A stretch of 64,000 nucleotides of DNA from Campylobacter sp. CN_NE2 (lineage in GTDB: Bacteria; Campylobacterota; Campylobacteria; Campylobacterales; Campylobacteraceae): NCBI RefSeq assembly GCF_027797465.1, contig NZ_CP115608.1, forward strand, positions 1,364,001 to 1,428,000, in the 5' to 3' direction. The notes under the pieces were generated by a model, which saw only the letters and a program-made list of their open reading frames with translations, was not told the origin of the DNA and did no database searches. Shown one piece after another: positions 16,916-25,781 of the stretch. The translations under genes and the position numbers were made by a program. Position 1 is the first letter of the stretch, and every line of letters starts with the position of its first letter.

Positions 16916-18766
16916 ATGGCAAAAAAATTTATCGATGTCATGGATACGACTTTCCGTGACGGGTTTCAGTCTGTTTTTGGTGCAAGAGTGCTTATGCAGG
17001 ATTTCCTGCCCGCGGTGGCTGCCGCAAAAGAAGCAGGAATTAATCACTTCGAATTTGGCGGCGGAGCTAGATTTCAAAGTTTATATTTTTATCTAAATGA
17101 AGACGCTTTTGATATGATGGATAAATTTAGAGAAATCGTCGGTGAAAGCGCAAATTTGCAAACTTTATCAAGGGGCGTAAATACCGTTACTCTTGATACA
17201 GGAAGTCGCGAAATCGTCGATCTTCACGCAAAACTTTTCAAAAAACACGGCACGACTACCATTAGAAACTTCGATGCGCTAAATGATGTTGAAAATTTGC
17301 GTTATAGTGGCGAGAGAATCAAGGCTCACGGCGCAAAACACGAAATCGTAATTACTATGATGGATCTTCCGCCAAAATGCGAAGGCGCCCACGATACGGC
17401 ATTTTATGAAAAAACTTTGCGTCAAATTTTAGATAGCGGAATTCCTTTTGATAGCCTTTGTTTTAAAGACGCAAGCGGCACAAGTAGCCCTGAAAAAGTA
17501 TATCAAACCATAAAAATGGCTAGAAGATTGCTTGGCGAAGATATGCACATAAGACTTCACACACACGAAACAGCCGGCGTTAGCGTGGCTTGTTATTTAG
17601 CAGCACTTGAAGCAGGAGTTAGCGGAATCGACCTTGCAGCTCACCCTGTAAGTGGCGGAACGAGCCAACCTGATATTTTAACTATGCTTCATGCAGTAAA
17701 AGGCAAAAACTACGATCTTGGCGGACTTGATATTGAAAAAGTTTTAATTTACGAAGAGACACTTTATGATTGCTTGAAAGATTATTTTATGCCACCGGAA
17801 GCTACGCAAGTAAGCCCGTTGATACCATTTTCGCCTATGCCGGGTGGTGCGCTAACGGCAAATACGCAAATGATGAGAGATAATAATATTTTGGATAAAT
17901 TTAACGCCGTTATCAAGGCTATGCGTGTGGTAGTTGAAAAAGGCGGATACGGCACGAGTGTAACACCTGTAAGTCAATTTTACTTCCAACAAGCATTTAA
18001 TAATGTAATGTTTGGCGACTGGAAAAAAATCGCAGACGGATATGGCAAAATGGTGCTAGGATATTTTGGTAAAACTCCTGTTGCGCCAGATCCTGAGATT
18101 GTAAAAATGGCTAGTGAGCAACTAAAACTAGAACCGACAACGCAAAATGCGATTGATATAGCCGATAAAGATGAGAAAAAATCTATCGCCTATGCAAAAG
18201 CCGAGCTTGAAAAAGAAGGTATTGAAGCAAATGAAGAAAATATTTTCATCGCTCTTGCTTGTAAAGAAAAAGGAATTGCTTTCTTAAAAGGCGAAGGCAA
18301 GGTTATGGTTCGCAAAAACTCAGATATGCCAAAAACAGCTAATACGCCTAAAAAAGGCACTAGAAAATATAGCGTCTTAGTAAATGGAAATAAATACGAA
18401 GTCGCGCTAAACGGCGATGAAGTAAGCGTAAATGGTAACAAATACGAAGTGGCTGTTGGCGTAGGTGAAAATAATTATCCACAAATCAAAAAAGTAGAAG
18501 CACCAAAAGCACAAGCCCAAAGTGAAGCACCAAAAGCCGTTTCTAGCGGTAATGGAAATGAAATCGAAGCAACACTGCCAAGCAATGTCTTTAAAATCGT
18601 CGTAAAAGAGGGCGAACATGTAAAAGCAGGGCAAACCGTGGTAATACTAGAAGCCATGAAAATGGAAATCAACATAGAAAGCCCACGAGACGGCGTGATA
18701 GCTGAAATTTTAGTCAAACAAGGCGAAACCGTAGATAGCGGACAGGTTTTGGCTAGACTTCAATAA
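16916..18766 (+). CDS. pycB: Pyruvate carboxylase subunit B (oxaloacetate decarboxylase alpha-like)
   Basis: ATG at 16916 follows AAAAAGG at 16901-16907 and gives 616 residues; GTG at 16907 overlaps that site. The N-terminal carboxyltransferase TIM barrel has MDTTFRDGFQS (about 8-18) and HTHETAG with the metal-binding histidines. The C-terminal biotinyl domain carries the target lysine in EAMKM (Lys582), after a linker of Ala/Pro/Lys. In Campylobacter this protein joins a separate biotin carboxylase (PycA) to make oxaloacetate from pyruvate. No Na+-pump decarboxylase beta/gamma genes are adjacent, which favours the anaplerotic role. pckA follows. Confidence 0.9.
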   Translation: MAKKFIDVMDTTFRDGFQSVFGARVLMQDFLPAVAAAKEAGINHFEFGGGARFQSLYFYLNEDAFDMMDKFREIVGESANLQTLSRGVNTVTLDTGSREIVDLHAKLFKKHGTTTIRNFDALNDVENLRYSGERIKAHGAKHEIVITMMDLPPKCEGAHDTAFYEKTLRQILDSGIPFDSLCFKDASGTSSPEKVYQTIKMARRLLGEDMHIRLHTHETAGVSVACYLAALEAGVSGIDLAAHPVSGGTSQPDILTMLHAVKGKNYDLGGLDIEKVLIYEETLYDCLKDYFMPPEATQVSPLIPFSPMPGGALTANTQMMRDNNILDKFNAVIKAMRVVVEKGGYGTSVTPVSQFYFQQAFNNVMFGDWKKIADGYGKMVLGYFGKTPVAPDPEIVKMASEQLKLEPTTQNAIDIADKDEKKSIAYAKAELEKEGIEANEENIFIALACKEKGIAFLKGEGKVMVRKNSDMPKTANTPKKGTRKYSVLVNGNKYEVALNGDEVSVNGNKYEVAVGVGENNYPQIKKVEAPKAQAQSEAPKAVSSGNGNEIEATLPSNVFKIVVKEGEHVKAGQTVVILEAMKMEINIESPRDGVIAEILVKQGETVDSGQVLARLQ

Positions 18767-18772
18767 AATCAT

Positions 18773-18806
18773 AAATTTGGGGGAATTTTTTAATTTCTCC
18801 AAATTT
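18773..18806 (+). terminator. pycB terminator
   Basis: AAATTTGGGGGAA pairs with TTTCTCCAAATTT (two G-U pairs), loop of eight, followed by TT. It starts 7 bp after the pycB stop. Confidence 0.65.
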
Positions 18807-18873
18807 TTACTTTTCTGCATCGTAAATTTAATAATAATTCTTATCTATAAAGTTAAAAAAAGCATTTTTTAGC

Positions 18874-18879
18874 TATAAT
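18874..18879 (+). promoter_or_regulatory. -10 box (TATAAT) of pckA
   Basis: TTTTTTAGC-TATAAT with an A/T-rich upstream lies 77 nt before the pckA ATG, leaving a leader of about 70 nt. Confidence 0.65.
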
Positions 18880-18955
18880 CATAAGTGGATTTTTTGAATT
18901 TTGTCTGAATTTTTTGACGAAATTCAATCTCTTAGCAAATTTAAAGGAAATTACG

Positions 18956-20533
18956 ATGATTAACGACTTGGACAAGTTAGGCTTGGAAGGCGTGAAGGAA
19001 GTTTATTATAACCTAAGTTATGACGAACTTTTTGAGCATGAGGTGCGAAATGATGAGGGCAAGGTTAGCTCAAACGGAACCTTTATGGTTGATACCGGAA
19101 TTTTTACCGGACGAAGCCCAAAAGATAAATATTTCGTCAAACAAGACCCTAGCCAAAAATACATAGCTTGGGGAAAAATCAATCAACCTATCACAAAAGA
19201 ACTTTTTGAAAAACTTCTAAAAAAAGCAAAAACGCAACTTTCAAATAAAAATATCTATATCCAAGACGCATTTTGTGGATCTAGCTTAGAGAGCCGAAAA
19301 AGCGTTCGTTTCGTAACAGAAGTAGCGTGGCAAGCGCACTTTGTAAAAAATATGTTTATCCGCCCAAGCTCTGATGAGTTATCAAATTTTCACCCGGATT
19401 TCGTCGTTTATAACGCTTGTAAATGTGAAAATGAAAATTATGAAAAAGACGGATTGAACTCAGAAGTTTTTGTTATTTTTAATGTCGAAGAAAATGTTGC
19501 GGTTATCGGTGGAACATGGTATGGCGGAGAGATGAAAAAAGGAATTTTTTCTATGATGAATTATTGGCTTCCGCTTCAAGGCAAAATGTCAATGCACTGC
19601 TCAGCAAATGTCGGCAAGAACGGCGATACTGCACTATTTTTTGGGCTTTCAGGAACCGGAAAAACAACACTTTCGACAGATCCAAACAGAGCGTTAATCG
19701 GCGATGACGAGCATGGCTGGGACGATGAAGGCGTGTTTAATTTTGAAGGCGGTTGCTACGCAAAATGTATAAATTTAGACCCTGCTAGTGAGCCTGAAAT
19801 TTACGCTGCTATCAAAAGAAATGCACTTTTAGAAAATGTCGTTTATGACGAACACGGGGTTGTAAATTATGCTGATTCATATAAAACCGAAAATACACGC
19901 GTTAGCTATCCGATAGAACACATTGAAAATCATCAAAAAAGTCTAAAAGCAGGACACCCAAAAAATATCATTTTCCTAAGCGCTGACGCTTTTGGCGTTT
20001 TACCGCCTGTTGCGAAGCTTACAAAAGAACAAGCGATGTATTATTTCCTAAGCGGATATACTGCCAAAGTCGCAGGAACTGAACGCGGTATTACCGAGCC
20101 TGTGGCGACTTTTAGTGCTTGCTTTGGTGAGCCGTTTATGCCGCTTCACCCAACCGTTTATGCAAAACTTTTAGGCGAGAAAATCGACAAACACGGCGTA
20201 AATGTATATTTAGTAAATACAGGTTGGAGTGGCGGAGCTTATGGTGTTGGCAAACGCATGAGCATAAAGGCAACTCGTGCTTGTATAAATGCAATCCTTG
20301 ATGGAAGTATCACAAAATGCGAATTTGAAAATTTTGAAAAATTTAATTTAGCTGTTCCAAAAGAGTTAGCAGGCGTTGAGACAAAACTTCTAAATCCGGC
20401 TAACACTTGGGAAAATGCTGATGAATACGCAAAAACTCGTGAAAAACTTGCGAAAATGTTTGTAGAAAATTTCAAACGCTACGAAGATGTCAAAGAAGGA
20501 ATAGAATTTGCAAAAGCGGGTCCGAAAGCTTAG
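18956..20533 (+). CDS. pckA: Phosphoenolpyruvate carboxykinase (ATP)
   Basis: ATG at 18956 follows AAAGGAAA and gives 525 residues, matching the family; an upstream in-frame ATG at 18914 lacks a ribosome site. The enzyme interconverts oxaloacetate and PEP with ATP. Key motifs: [11 protein letters not shown] near the N-terminus, the kinase P-loop [11 protein letters not shown] (about 231-241), the metal site [20 protein letters not shown], and [18 protein letters not shown]. With pycB just upstream it forms the pyruvate/PEP/oxaloacetate node, needed for gluconeogenesis in non-glycolytic campylobacters. Its last 26 bp overlap the next gene. Confidence 0.96.
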   Translation: MINDLDKLGLEGVKEVYYNLSYDELFEHEVRNDEGKVSSNGTFMVDTGIFTGRSPKDKYFVKQDPSQKYIAWGKINQPITKELFEKLLKKAKTQLSNKNIYIQDAFCGSSLESRKSVRFVTEVAWQAHFVKNMFIRPSSDELSNFHPDFVVYNACKCENENYEKDGLNSEVFVIFNVEENVAVIGGTWYGGEMKKGIFSMMNYWLPLQGKMSMHCSANVGKNGDTALFFGLSGTGKTTLSTDPNRALIGDDEHGWDDEGVFNFEGGCYAKCINLDPASEPEIYAAIKRNALLENVVYDEHGVVNYADSYKTENTRVSYPIEHIENHQKSLKAGHPKNIIFLSADAFGVLPPVAKLTKEQAMYYFLSGYTAKVAGTERGITEPVATFSACFGEPFMPLHPTVYAKLLGEKIDKHGVNVYLVNTGWSGGAYGVGKRMSIKATRACINAILDGSITKCEFENFEKFNLAVPKELAGVETKLLNPANTWENADEYAKTREKLAKMFVENFKRYEDVKEGIEFAKAGPKA

Positions 20534-21854
20534 ATTTTTTTTGCTTTTGGGCGCTGCTTTTTTGCTTATTTCTTGCGAAAAAGCCCCAGATAATCTTAAA
20601 GAACCGCTTGAATCAAAAAGCGGTTTTTTAGTTTATGATGAACCGCTTAATTATCTAAATAATCTTCGCATAAAATCAGGACTTAACCAGCTAAAACAAA
20701 ATCAAATTTTAGATCTTGCCGCGCTTAATCACGCAAAATATGTTGTTGCAAATTCAGTTATGTCGCACGATGAAATTCAAGGAAAAACCGGTTTTACAGG
20801 AGAAAATCCAAGCAAAAGAGCTGAGTTTGTAGGGTATAATTCAAGCGTTAGAGAAAATATATCTTTTAATGCCGATGATTTGCAAAGTGCAATTGACGGG
20901 CTTATGAGTGCGATTTATCATCGCTTTGCATTTTTGGATTTTGAAATCGATGAGGTCGGCATTGCCTACTTTAAAAACGAAAAAGACGCCAGTTACGCCT
21001 TTGAAATGGGAAATTCATCGCTTGAACGATTTTGTAGCGCAAACAAAAACGACGAAGGCAACGGCAGATTTATACTTGGTATGTGCAAGGATAAAACGCT
21101 AAAAATGAAATCCGATAAATTTGAAATGGCAAATAGATTAAATTCCACGCCGTTTGTTTATTTTCCAAATTCGGAACCCCAACAAGCTTTTTTTAGCAAT
21201 GAAATTCCAGATCCTATTCCGGAGTGCAAAATCACGGCAAATCCGATAAGTATCGAATTTAATAAATTTGCTAAGCCCGTTAAAATGCAAAGTTTTAAAA
21301 TTTACAAAAACGGCGTAGAAATCACAGATACAAAAATTTTGGATAAAAAAAGCGATCCAAACGGCATTTTAAACGACCGCCAGTTTGTGCTTTTTAGTAA
21401 AAGCATTTTTGAATTTGACGCGGAATACGAAGCCAAATTTAGCTACACGCAAGATGGAGAAAATAAAACTCATGCGTGGAAATTTAAAACTTCCACACCA
21501 AAAAACAACTATTTTGTAGCCAAAGATGGCGATAATTTGGGCGTTATGCCCGATATTTATTATGATATTTTTATCGCACCAAAAGATTGCAATGACTTGC
21601 TAAGTTCATATAAGGCAAGTTCTTCATTTATGAATAAACCTGAAATTTCAAATCCACATGCAAATACTTTGCGAGTTAAACTTAGTGGCGCAAAAGGTTC
21701 GAAACTAAAAATTACGACAAATGACGGCAAAGTTATCAATGTGTTTTTAAAAGAAAAATCAAAAAATTACAAGCAAGATCCGCTCATCTACGCTGTGGGC
21801 GGTATAATTTTAGCTATAATTATATTTTATTTTTTAGCAAGGAAACGACGATGA
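20508..21854 (+). CDS. CAP/SCP-domain lipoprotein with C-terminal membrane helix
   Basis: TTG at 20508, seven bases after GAAGGA and inside the end of pckA, gives 448 residues. The N-terminus is a basic, lipoprotein-type signal: [18 protein letters not shown], then lipobox LISC with Cys23. Residues about 45-160 resemble a bacterial CAP (SCP/PR1) domain: [44 protein letters not shown] and the [19 protein letters not shown] helix-strand end. A long beta-rich part follows, and the C-terminus has a strong transmembrane helix ([20 protein letters not shown]) ending in RKRR. Function unknown. Its stop overlaps argH by 4 bp. Confidence 0.72.
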   Translation: MQKRVRKLRFFLLLGAAFLLISCEKAPDNLKEPLESKSGFLVYDEPLNYLNNLRIKSGLNQLKQNQILDLAALNHAKYVVANSVMSHDEIQGKTGFTGENPSKRAEFVGYNSSVRENISFNADDLQSAIDGLMSAIYHRFAFLDFEIDEVGIAYFKNEKDASYAFEMGNSSLERFCSANKNDEGNGRFILGMCKDKTLKMKSDKFEMANRLNSTPFVYFPNSEPQQAFFSNEIPDPIPECKITANPISIEFNKFAKPVKMQSFKIYKNGVEITDTKILDKKSDPNGILNDRQFVLFSKSIFEFDAEYEAKFSYTQDGENKTHAWKFKTSTPKNNYFVAKDGDNLGVMPDIYYDIFIAPKDCNDLLSSYKASSSFMNKPEISNPHANTLRVKLSGAKGSKLKITTNDGKVINVFLKEKSKNYKQDPLIYAVGGIILAIIIFYFLARKRR

Positions 21855-23239
21855 AAAAAATGTGGGAAGGCAGATTTAGCGAAGCTAGTAGCGAACTTTT
21901 AGAAAAATTTAACGCTTCGATTGAATTTGATAAAAATTTATATTTTGAGGATATTACAGGCTCGATTGCCCATGCTACGATGCTTGGTGAGTGCGGGATT
22001 ATAACAAAAAATGATAGCAAAAAAATCATAAAAGGTTTAGAGCAAATTTTAAAAGAGTTTGAAAACGGCAAATTTGAGATAAAAATCAGCGATGAAGATA
22101 TTCACATGGCGGTTGAAAAACGCCTTGGCGAGATAATCGGAGCTGAATTTAGTGGAAAACTTCACACAGCACGAAGTAGAAATGATCAGGTTGCAACCGA
22201 TTTTAGGCGATTTGTGCTTCGCTCAAATTTGGAAATTTCAAAACTTTTGCTAAATTTAATCACATCTTTTAATGAAATCGCAAAAGCAAATTTAAACACG
22301 CTAATGCCCGGTTACACGCACTTACAACACGCTCAACCGGTAAGCCTAGCACAACATTTAATGGCGTATGCGTTTATGTTTAAAAGGGATTTTGATCGCC
22401 TTATTTCAAGTTATGAGCGAAATAATTTCTCTCCTTTGGGAAGCGCAGCACTTGCAGGAACGCCACATAATATAAATCGCAACCAAACTGCCGAGCTTAT
22501 GGGCTTTAAAGCGCCTTTGTCAAATTCTATGGACGGCGTTAGTGATAGAGATTTTGCGTTAGAAATTTTATTTAACATAAGCGTTATTTTTACGCACACT
22601 TCAAGGCTTTGCGAAGAGCTTATTTTGTGGAGTTCGCAAGAATTTGGATTTATTACGATAAGCGATAAATTTAGCACAGGTTCAAGCATAATGCCGCAAA
22701 AGAAAAACCCAGATGTCGCAGAGCTAATTAGAGGCAAAACGGGCAGAGTTTATGGAAATTTAATGGCACTGCTAACCACGATGAAAGCCCTACCTTTGGC
22801 GTATAACAAGGATATGCAAGAAGACAAAGAAGGCGTTTTTGATAGTGTAGAACAAGCTAAAAATTCGCTTATTATTTTAAATGAAATGTTAAAAACAACC
22901 AAATTTAACGAAGAAAATATGCTAAAAGCAACTAAAACAGGGCATTTAAGTGCGACTGATTTAGCTGATTTTTTGGTGAGAGAAAGAAATGTGCCGTTTA
23001 GACAGGCTCATTTTATCACAGGAAAGTGCGTGGCAAGGGCTGAAAAACTTGGCATTGATTTAAGCGAAATCAGCCTAAAAGAGCTTAGAAAAATTTACGC
23101 AGATTTCGATGAAAGTGCCATAGAAGTGCTAAATTTAGCCAACTCAAAAGAAGCTAGAACTTCGCTTGGCGGCACGGCAAATGCAAGTGTGAAAACACAA
23201 ATCAAAGAGATAGAGAAATGGCTAAAAAGCAAAGCCTAA
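21851..23239 (+). CDS. argH: Argininosuccinate lyase
   Basis: A 462-residue enzyme of the fumarase/aspartase superfamily that splits argininosuccinate into arginine and fumarate. [20 protein letters not shown] at the N-terminus and [17 protein letters not shown] at about 100 are family marks; the signature [19 protein letters not shown] lies near 276-294 with the catalytic Ser. [14 protein letters not shown] holds the general-base region. Length is normal. ATG overlaps the upstream stop (ATGA) and the 3' end overlaps hemD by 22 bp. No other arg genes are near. Confidence 0.96.
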   Translation: MKKMWEGRFSEASSELLEKFNASIEFDKNLYFEDITGSIAHATMLGECGIITKNDSKKIIKGLEQILKEFENGKFEIKISDEDIHMAVEKRLGEIIGAEFSGKLHTARSRNDQVATDFRRFVLRSNLEISKLLLNLITSFNEIAKANLNTLMPGYTHLQHAQPVSLAQHLMAYAFMFKRDFDRLISSYERNNFSPLGSAALAGTPHNINRNQTAELMGFKAPLSNSMDGVSDRDFALEILFNISVIFTHTSRLCEELILWSSQEFGFITISDKFSTGSSIMPQKKNPDVAELIRGKTGRVYGNLMALLTTMKALPLAYNKDMQEDKEGVFDSVEQAKNSLIILNEMLKTTKFNEENMLKATKTGHLSATDLADFLVRERNVPFRQAHFITGKCVARAEKLGIDLSEISLKELRKIYADFDESAIEVLNLANSKEARTSLGGTANASVKTQIKEIEKWLKSKA

Positions 23240-23868
23240 TCTATCTTATCTCAAATACGCCTTGTAGCGATGAACGCATAGCACATTTGCAAGTTTGCGA
23301 AATCAAATTTTTTGAATTTGCAAACTTGGGCGAATTTGATAGTATTGTTATAACTTCGAAAAATGCGATAAAAGCTTTGGAATTTAACCAAATTAGCTTA
23401 AATTTAAACACACAAATTTACGCTATCGGCGAAGCTTCCCATAAAGAAGCTAAAAAATTTGGATTTAAAAATATATATTTAGCCAAAAACTCGCACGGAA
23501 GCGAATTTGCGCGTGAAATTTTGCCGTTTTTAAAAGGAAAAATTTTGTATTTAAAAGCCAAAGAAACCGTTTCAAATTTGGATAAATATTTGCTTCAAAA
23601 CGGCGTAAATTTAAGCGTTATTGCAGCCTATGAAAATGTAGAATTAAATTTGCCAAATTCAGCCAAACCGCCAAAAAACTCGGTTTTAATCTTTACTTCC
23701 CCAAAAAATGTTCGCTCTTTCGTGCGAAATTTCGGTTGGGACGAAAGCTACAAGGCAGTTAGTATCGGAAATACAACGGCACAAATTTTAAAAGATTTTT
23801 GCGAACCTAAAATTTGCGAAATTCAGTCGATAAATTCGGCAATAAATCTTGCTTTACTAATAGTTTAA
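23218..23868 (+). CDS. hemD: Uroporphyrinogen-III synthase
   Basis: A 216-residue cytoplasmic enzyme predicted to cyclise hydroxymethylbilane to uroporphyrinogen III in heme synthesis. HemD is poorly conserved, but the two-lobed pattern is visible: [51 protein letters not shown] and [15 protein letters not shown] are the usual strand-turn motifs. ATG at 23218 lies within argH, so translation is coupled to it. The gene ends 12 bp before the -10 box of the 6S RNA. No other hem gene is adjacent. Confidence 0.78.
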   Translation: MAKKQSLIYLISNTPCSDERIAHLQVCEIKFFEFANLGEFDSIVITSKNAIKALEFNQISLNLNTQIYAIGEASHKEAKKFGFKNIYLAKNSHGSEFAREILPFLKGKILYLKAKETVSNLDKYLLQNGVNLSVIAAYENVELNLPNSAKPPKNSVLIFTSPKNVRSFVRNFGWDESYKAVSIGNTTAQILKDFCEPKICEIQSINSAINLALLIV

Positions 23869-23880
23869 GTATTTTTTTAA

Positions 23881-23886
23881 TATAAT
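23881..23886 (+). promoter_or_regulatory. -10 box (TATAAT) of the 6S RNA
   Basis: TTTTTTTAA-TATAAT immediately follows the hemD stop and sits about 7 nt before the proposed RNA start. Confidence 0.65.
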
Positions 23887-23892
23887 TATCTA

Positions 23893-24090
23893 ACGCCTGA
23901 GTGATGCGACAGCGTTTTTATGAGGGTCCAACATAATTGTGATAGCGACGATGTGAAAAAGTCCGTGTGACGCGGCTCGGTTTGAGGCTCTAAGCTTACG
24001 AGTTGCGACCTAGAAGACCTTTCCTACTCGCAAGATTTGGCTTGTTTTGGGCCGATTCTTTCTACGCAACGCTCACTTGGGTTTTTTATT
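23893..24090 (+). ncRNA. ssrS: Probable 6S RNA in the purD leader
   Basis: A 200-nt non-coding stretch between hemD and purD with markedly higher GC than the surroundings and its own TATAAT. The ends pair (CCTGAGTG at about 23896-23903 with CACTTGGG at about 24074-24081), internal arms can pair further (GAGGGTCC with the GACC region near 24006), and a T-rich tail (GGGTTTTTTATTTTTT) follows. From memory, the Helicobacter pylori 6S RNA lies immediately upstream of purD, so location and shape agree. 6S RNA sequesters the sigma-70 RNA polymerase in stationary phase. Ends are approximate; no covariance search was possible. Confidence 0.72.
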
Positions 24091-24106
24091 TTTTGGAGAA
24101 TTTGCT

Positions 24107-25360
24107 TTGAATATACTTATTATCGGCAACGGCGGTAGAGAATACGCCATCGGATTAAAACTAAAAGAAGATTCTAATGTTTTAAATTTATACTTTGCTC
24201 CCGGTAACGGAGCGACCGAAAAACTCGGCAAAAATGTGAATTTAAGCGACTTTGAAGATTTGGCTCAGTTTGCAATCAAAAGAGATATAAATCTAACTAT
24301 CGTAGGTCCAGAAGATCCGCTTACAAAGGGCATTGTCGATGTTTTTAAATCTCATAATTTAGCCGTTTTTGGACCGAGTAAAAATGCTGCAAGGCTCGAG
24401 GGCAGTAAGGCCTTTATGAAAGATTTTTTAAAGCGAAAAAATATAAAAACTGCTAGATTTTTAAGTTCAAGCGATTTTAATGAAATTTGCGAATTTATCG
24501 ATAATTTGGGCGAAACAATCGTTGTTAAAGCCGACGGACTTTGTGCCGGAAAAGGCGTAATCATCGCAAAAAGCAAAGATGAAGCCAAGAGTGCTGTAAA
24601 AAGTATGCTAAGCGGTGAAAGCTTTGGAAATGCCGGTAAAACGGTGGTTGTGGAAGAATTTTTAGACGGATTTGAACTTAGCTTTTTTGCCATTTGCGAC
24701 GGCGAAAATTTTGTCTCGCTTCCTGTTGCACAAGATCACAAAAGACTATTAGATAATGATATGGGTCCAAATACAGGCGGAATGGGCGCTTATGCTCCAA
24801 GTCCGTTGGCAACGCCTGAGCTAATAAAAAAAGTGGAAAATGAAATCGTAGCACCAACTCTAAAAGGCATGAAGGAAGATGGAAATCCTTTTTGTGGAGT
24901 GCTTTTTGTAGGACTTATGATAGTTAAAAACGAGCCTTTTGTGCTTGAATACAATGTCCGTTTTGGCGACCCTGAATGCGAAGTTTTAATGCCGTTGATT
25001 GATGGAAGTTTGAGTGAAATTCTTTATAATGCCGCAATAGGCAAACTTCAAAGCATAAAACTAAAAGACGAATTTGCCGTGGGTGTTGTAATGGCTAGTA
25101 AAAATTATCCTTTTTCTTCTAGCGAACCTGCTTTGATAAGTGTAAGCGAAATTGAGCCAAATTCGCACATTTGCTATGCCGGTGTAGGTAGCGAAAACGG
25201 AAAAATCATAGCAAACGGGGGCAGAGTTTTAGTAAGCGTAGCAACTGCAAAAAGCATAAAAGAAGCAAGAGACACGGCTTACAGACTTTGTGAAAATATC
25301 AAATTTGACGGCGCACAGTATCGCAAAGATATAGCGTATCAGGCGTTAAAAAATGGCTGA
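24107..25360 (+). CDS. purD: Phosphoribosylamine-glycine ligase
   Basis: TTG at 24107 is the likely start: it is eight bases after GGAG and begins exactly at the conserved [14 protein letters not shown]. The longer in-frame version from ATG at 24047 would run through the 6S RNA terminator and add 20 non-family residues. The 417-residue ATP-grasp enzyme joins glycine to phosphoribosylamine in purine synthesis. Motifs: [49 protein letters not shown]. Its 3' end overlaps the RDD gene by 8 bp. Its mRNA probably starts in or after the 6S RNA. Confidence 0.95.
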   Translation: MNILIIGNGGREYAIGLKLKEDSNVLNLYFAPGNGATEKLGKNVNLSDFEDLAQFAIKRDINLTIVGPEDPLTKGIVDVFKSHNLAVFGPSKNAARLEGSKAFMKDFLKRKNIKTARFLSSSDFNEICEFIDNLGETIVVKADGLCAGKGVIIAKSKDEAKSAVKSMLSGESFGNAGKTVVVEEFLDGFELSFFAICDGENFVSLPVAQDHKRLLDNDMGPNTGGMGAYAPSPLATPELIKKVENEIVAPTLKGMKEDGNPFCGVLFVGLMIVKNEPFVLEYNVRFGDPECEVLMPLIDGSLSEILYNAAIGKLQSIKLKDEFAVGVVMASKNYPFSSSEPALISVSEIEPNSHICYAGVGSENGKIIANGGRVLVSVATAKSIKEARDTAYRLCENIKFDGAQYRKDIAYQALKNG

Positions 25361-25781
25361 AAACGGAAAATTAAGCCTAGCCACAAACGGACGCAGGATA
25401 CTTTCTTGTGGTATCGATGAAATGGTTTTGGCGATTTTATTTTTTCTTATTTACATGGGCGAATTTTCAAAAGCCGCAAATCAAGAGCAACTTCAAGATA
25501 TAATGATGAATTTTATAGTGCAATACTATATCATAAAAGTGCTTTACCACACGCTTTTTGTCTATTTTTACGGAGCGACTTTGGGTAAATTTGTTTGCAA
25601 AATTCGTTGCATAAACCAAGACGCTCTTGTGCCAAATTTTTATGAATCTCTAATGAGAGCCGTTGTTAGGATTATTAGCGAATTTGCCTTTTATTTGGGC
25701 TTTGTGTGGGCATTTTTTAGCGAATTTAAGCAAACTTGGCACGATAAATTTGCGACAACTTTGGTGGTGCAAGTTGATTAA
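25353..25781 (+). CDS. RDD-family membrane protein
   Basis: A 142-residue inner-membrane protein. The N-terminus [20 protein letters not shown] shows the R..D pattern that gives the RDD family its name; a second helix ([20 protein letters not shown]) ends in [11 protein letters not shown], the typical GK..LGL-like segment, and a third helix holds [19 protein letters not shown] proteins are poorly characterised; some have been linked to ion exchange. The gene overlaps purD by 8 bp and lptD by 8 bp, so it is translated as part of the purD-lptD-pnp run. Confidence 0.8.
   Translation: MAENGKLSLATNGRRILSCGIDEMVLAILFFLIYMGEFSKAANQEQLQDIMMNFIVQYYIIKVLYHTLFVYFYGATLGKFVCKIRCINQDALVPNFYESLMRAVVRIISEFAFYLGFVWAFFSEFKQTWHDKFATTLVVQVD

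Noticed and set aside
24047-24106. Upstream extension of purD from ATG at 24047
   Set aside because: The extra 20 residues overlap the 6S RNA 3' arm and terminator, are not family-like, and TTG at 24107 has a well-spaced GGAG.
25663-25773. Upstream extension of lptD from ATG at 25663
   Set aside because: It would overlap most of the RDD gene's last third; the signal peptide begins precisely at TTG 25774.
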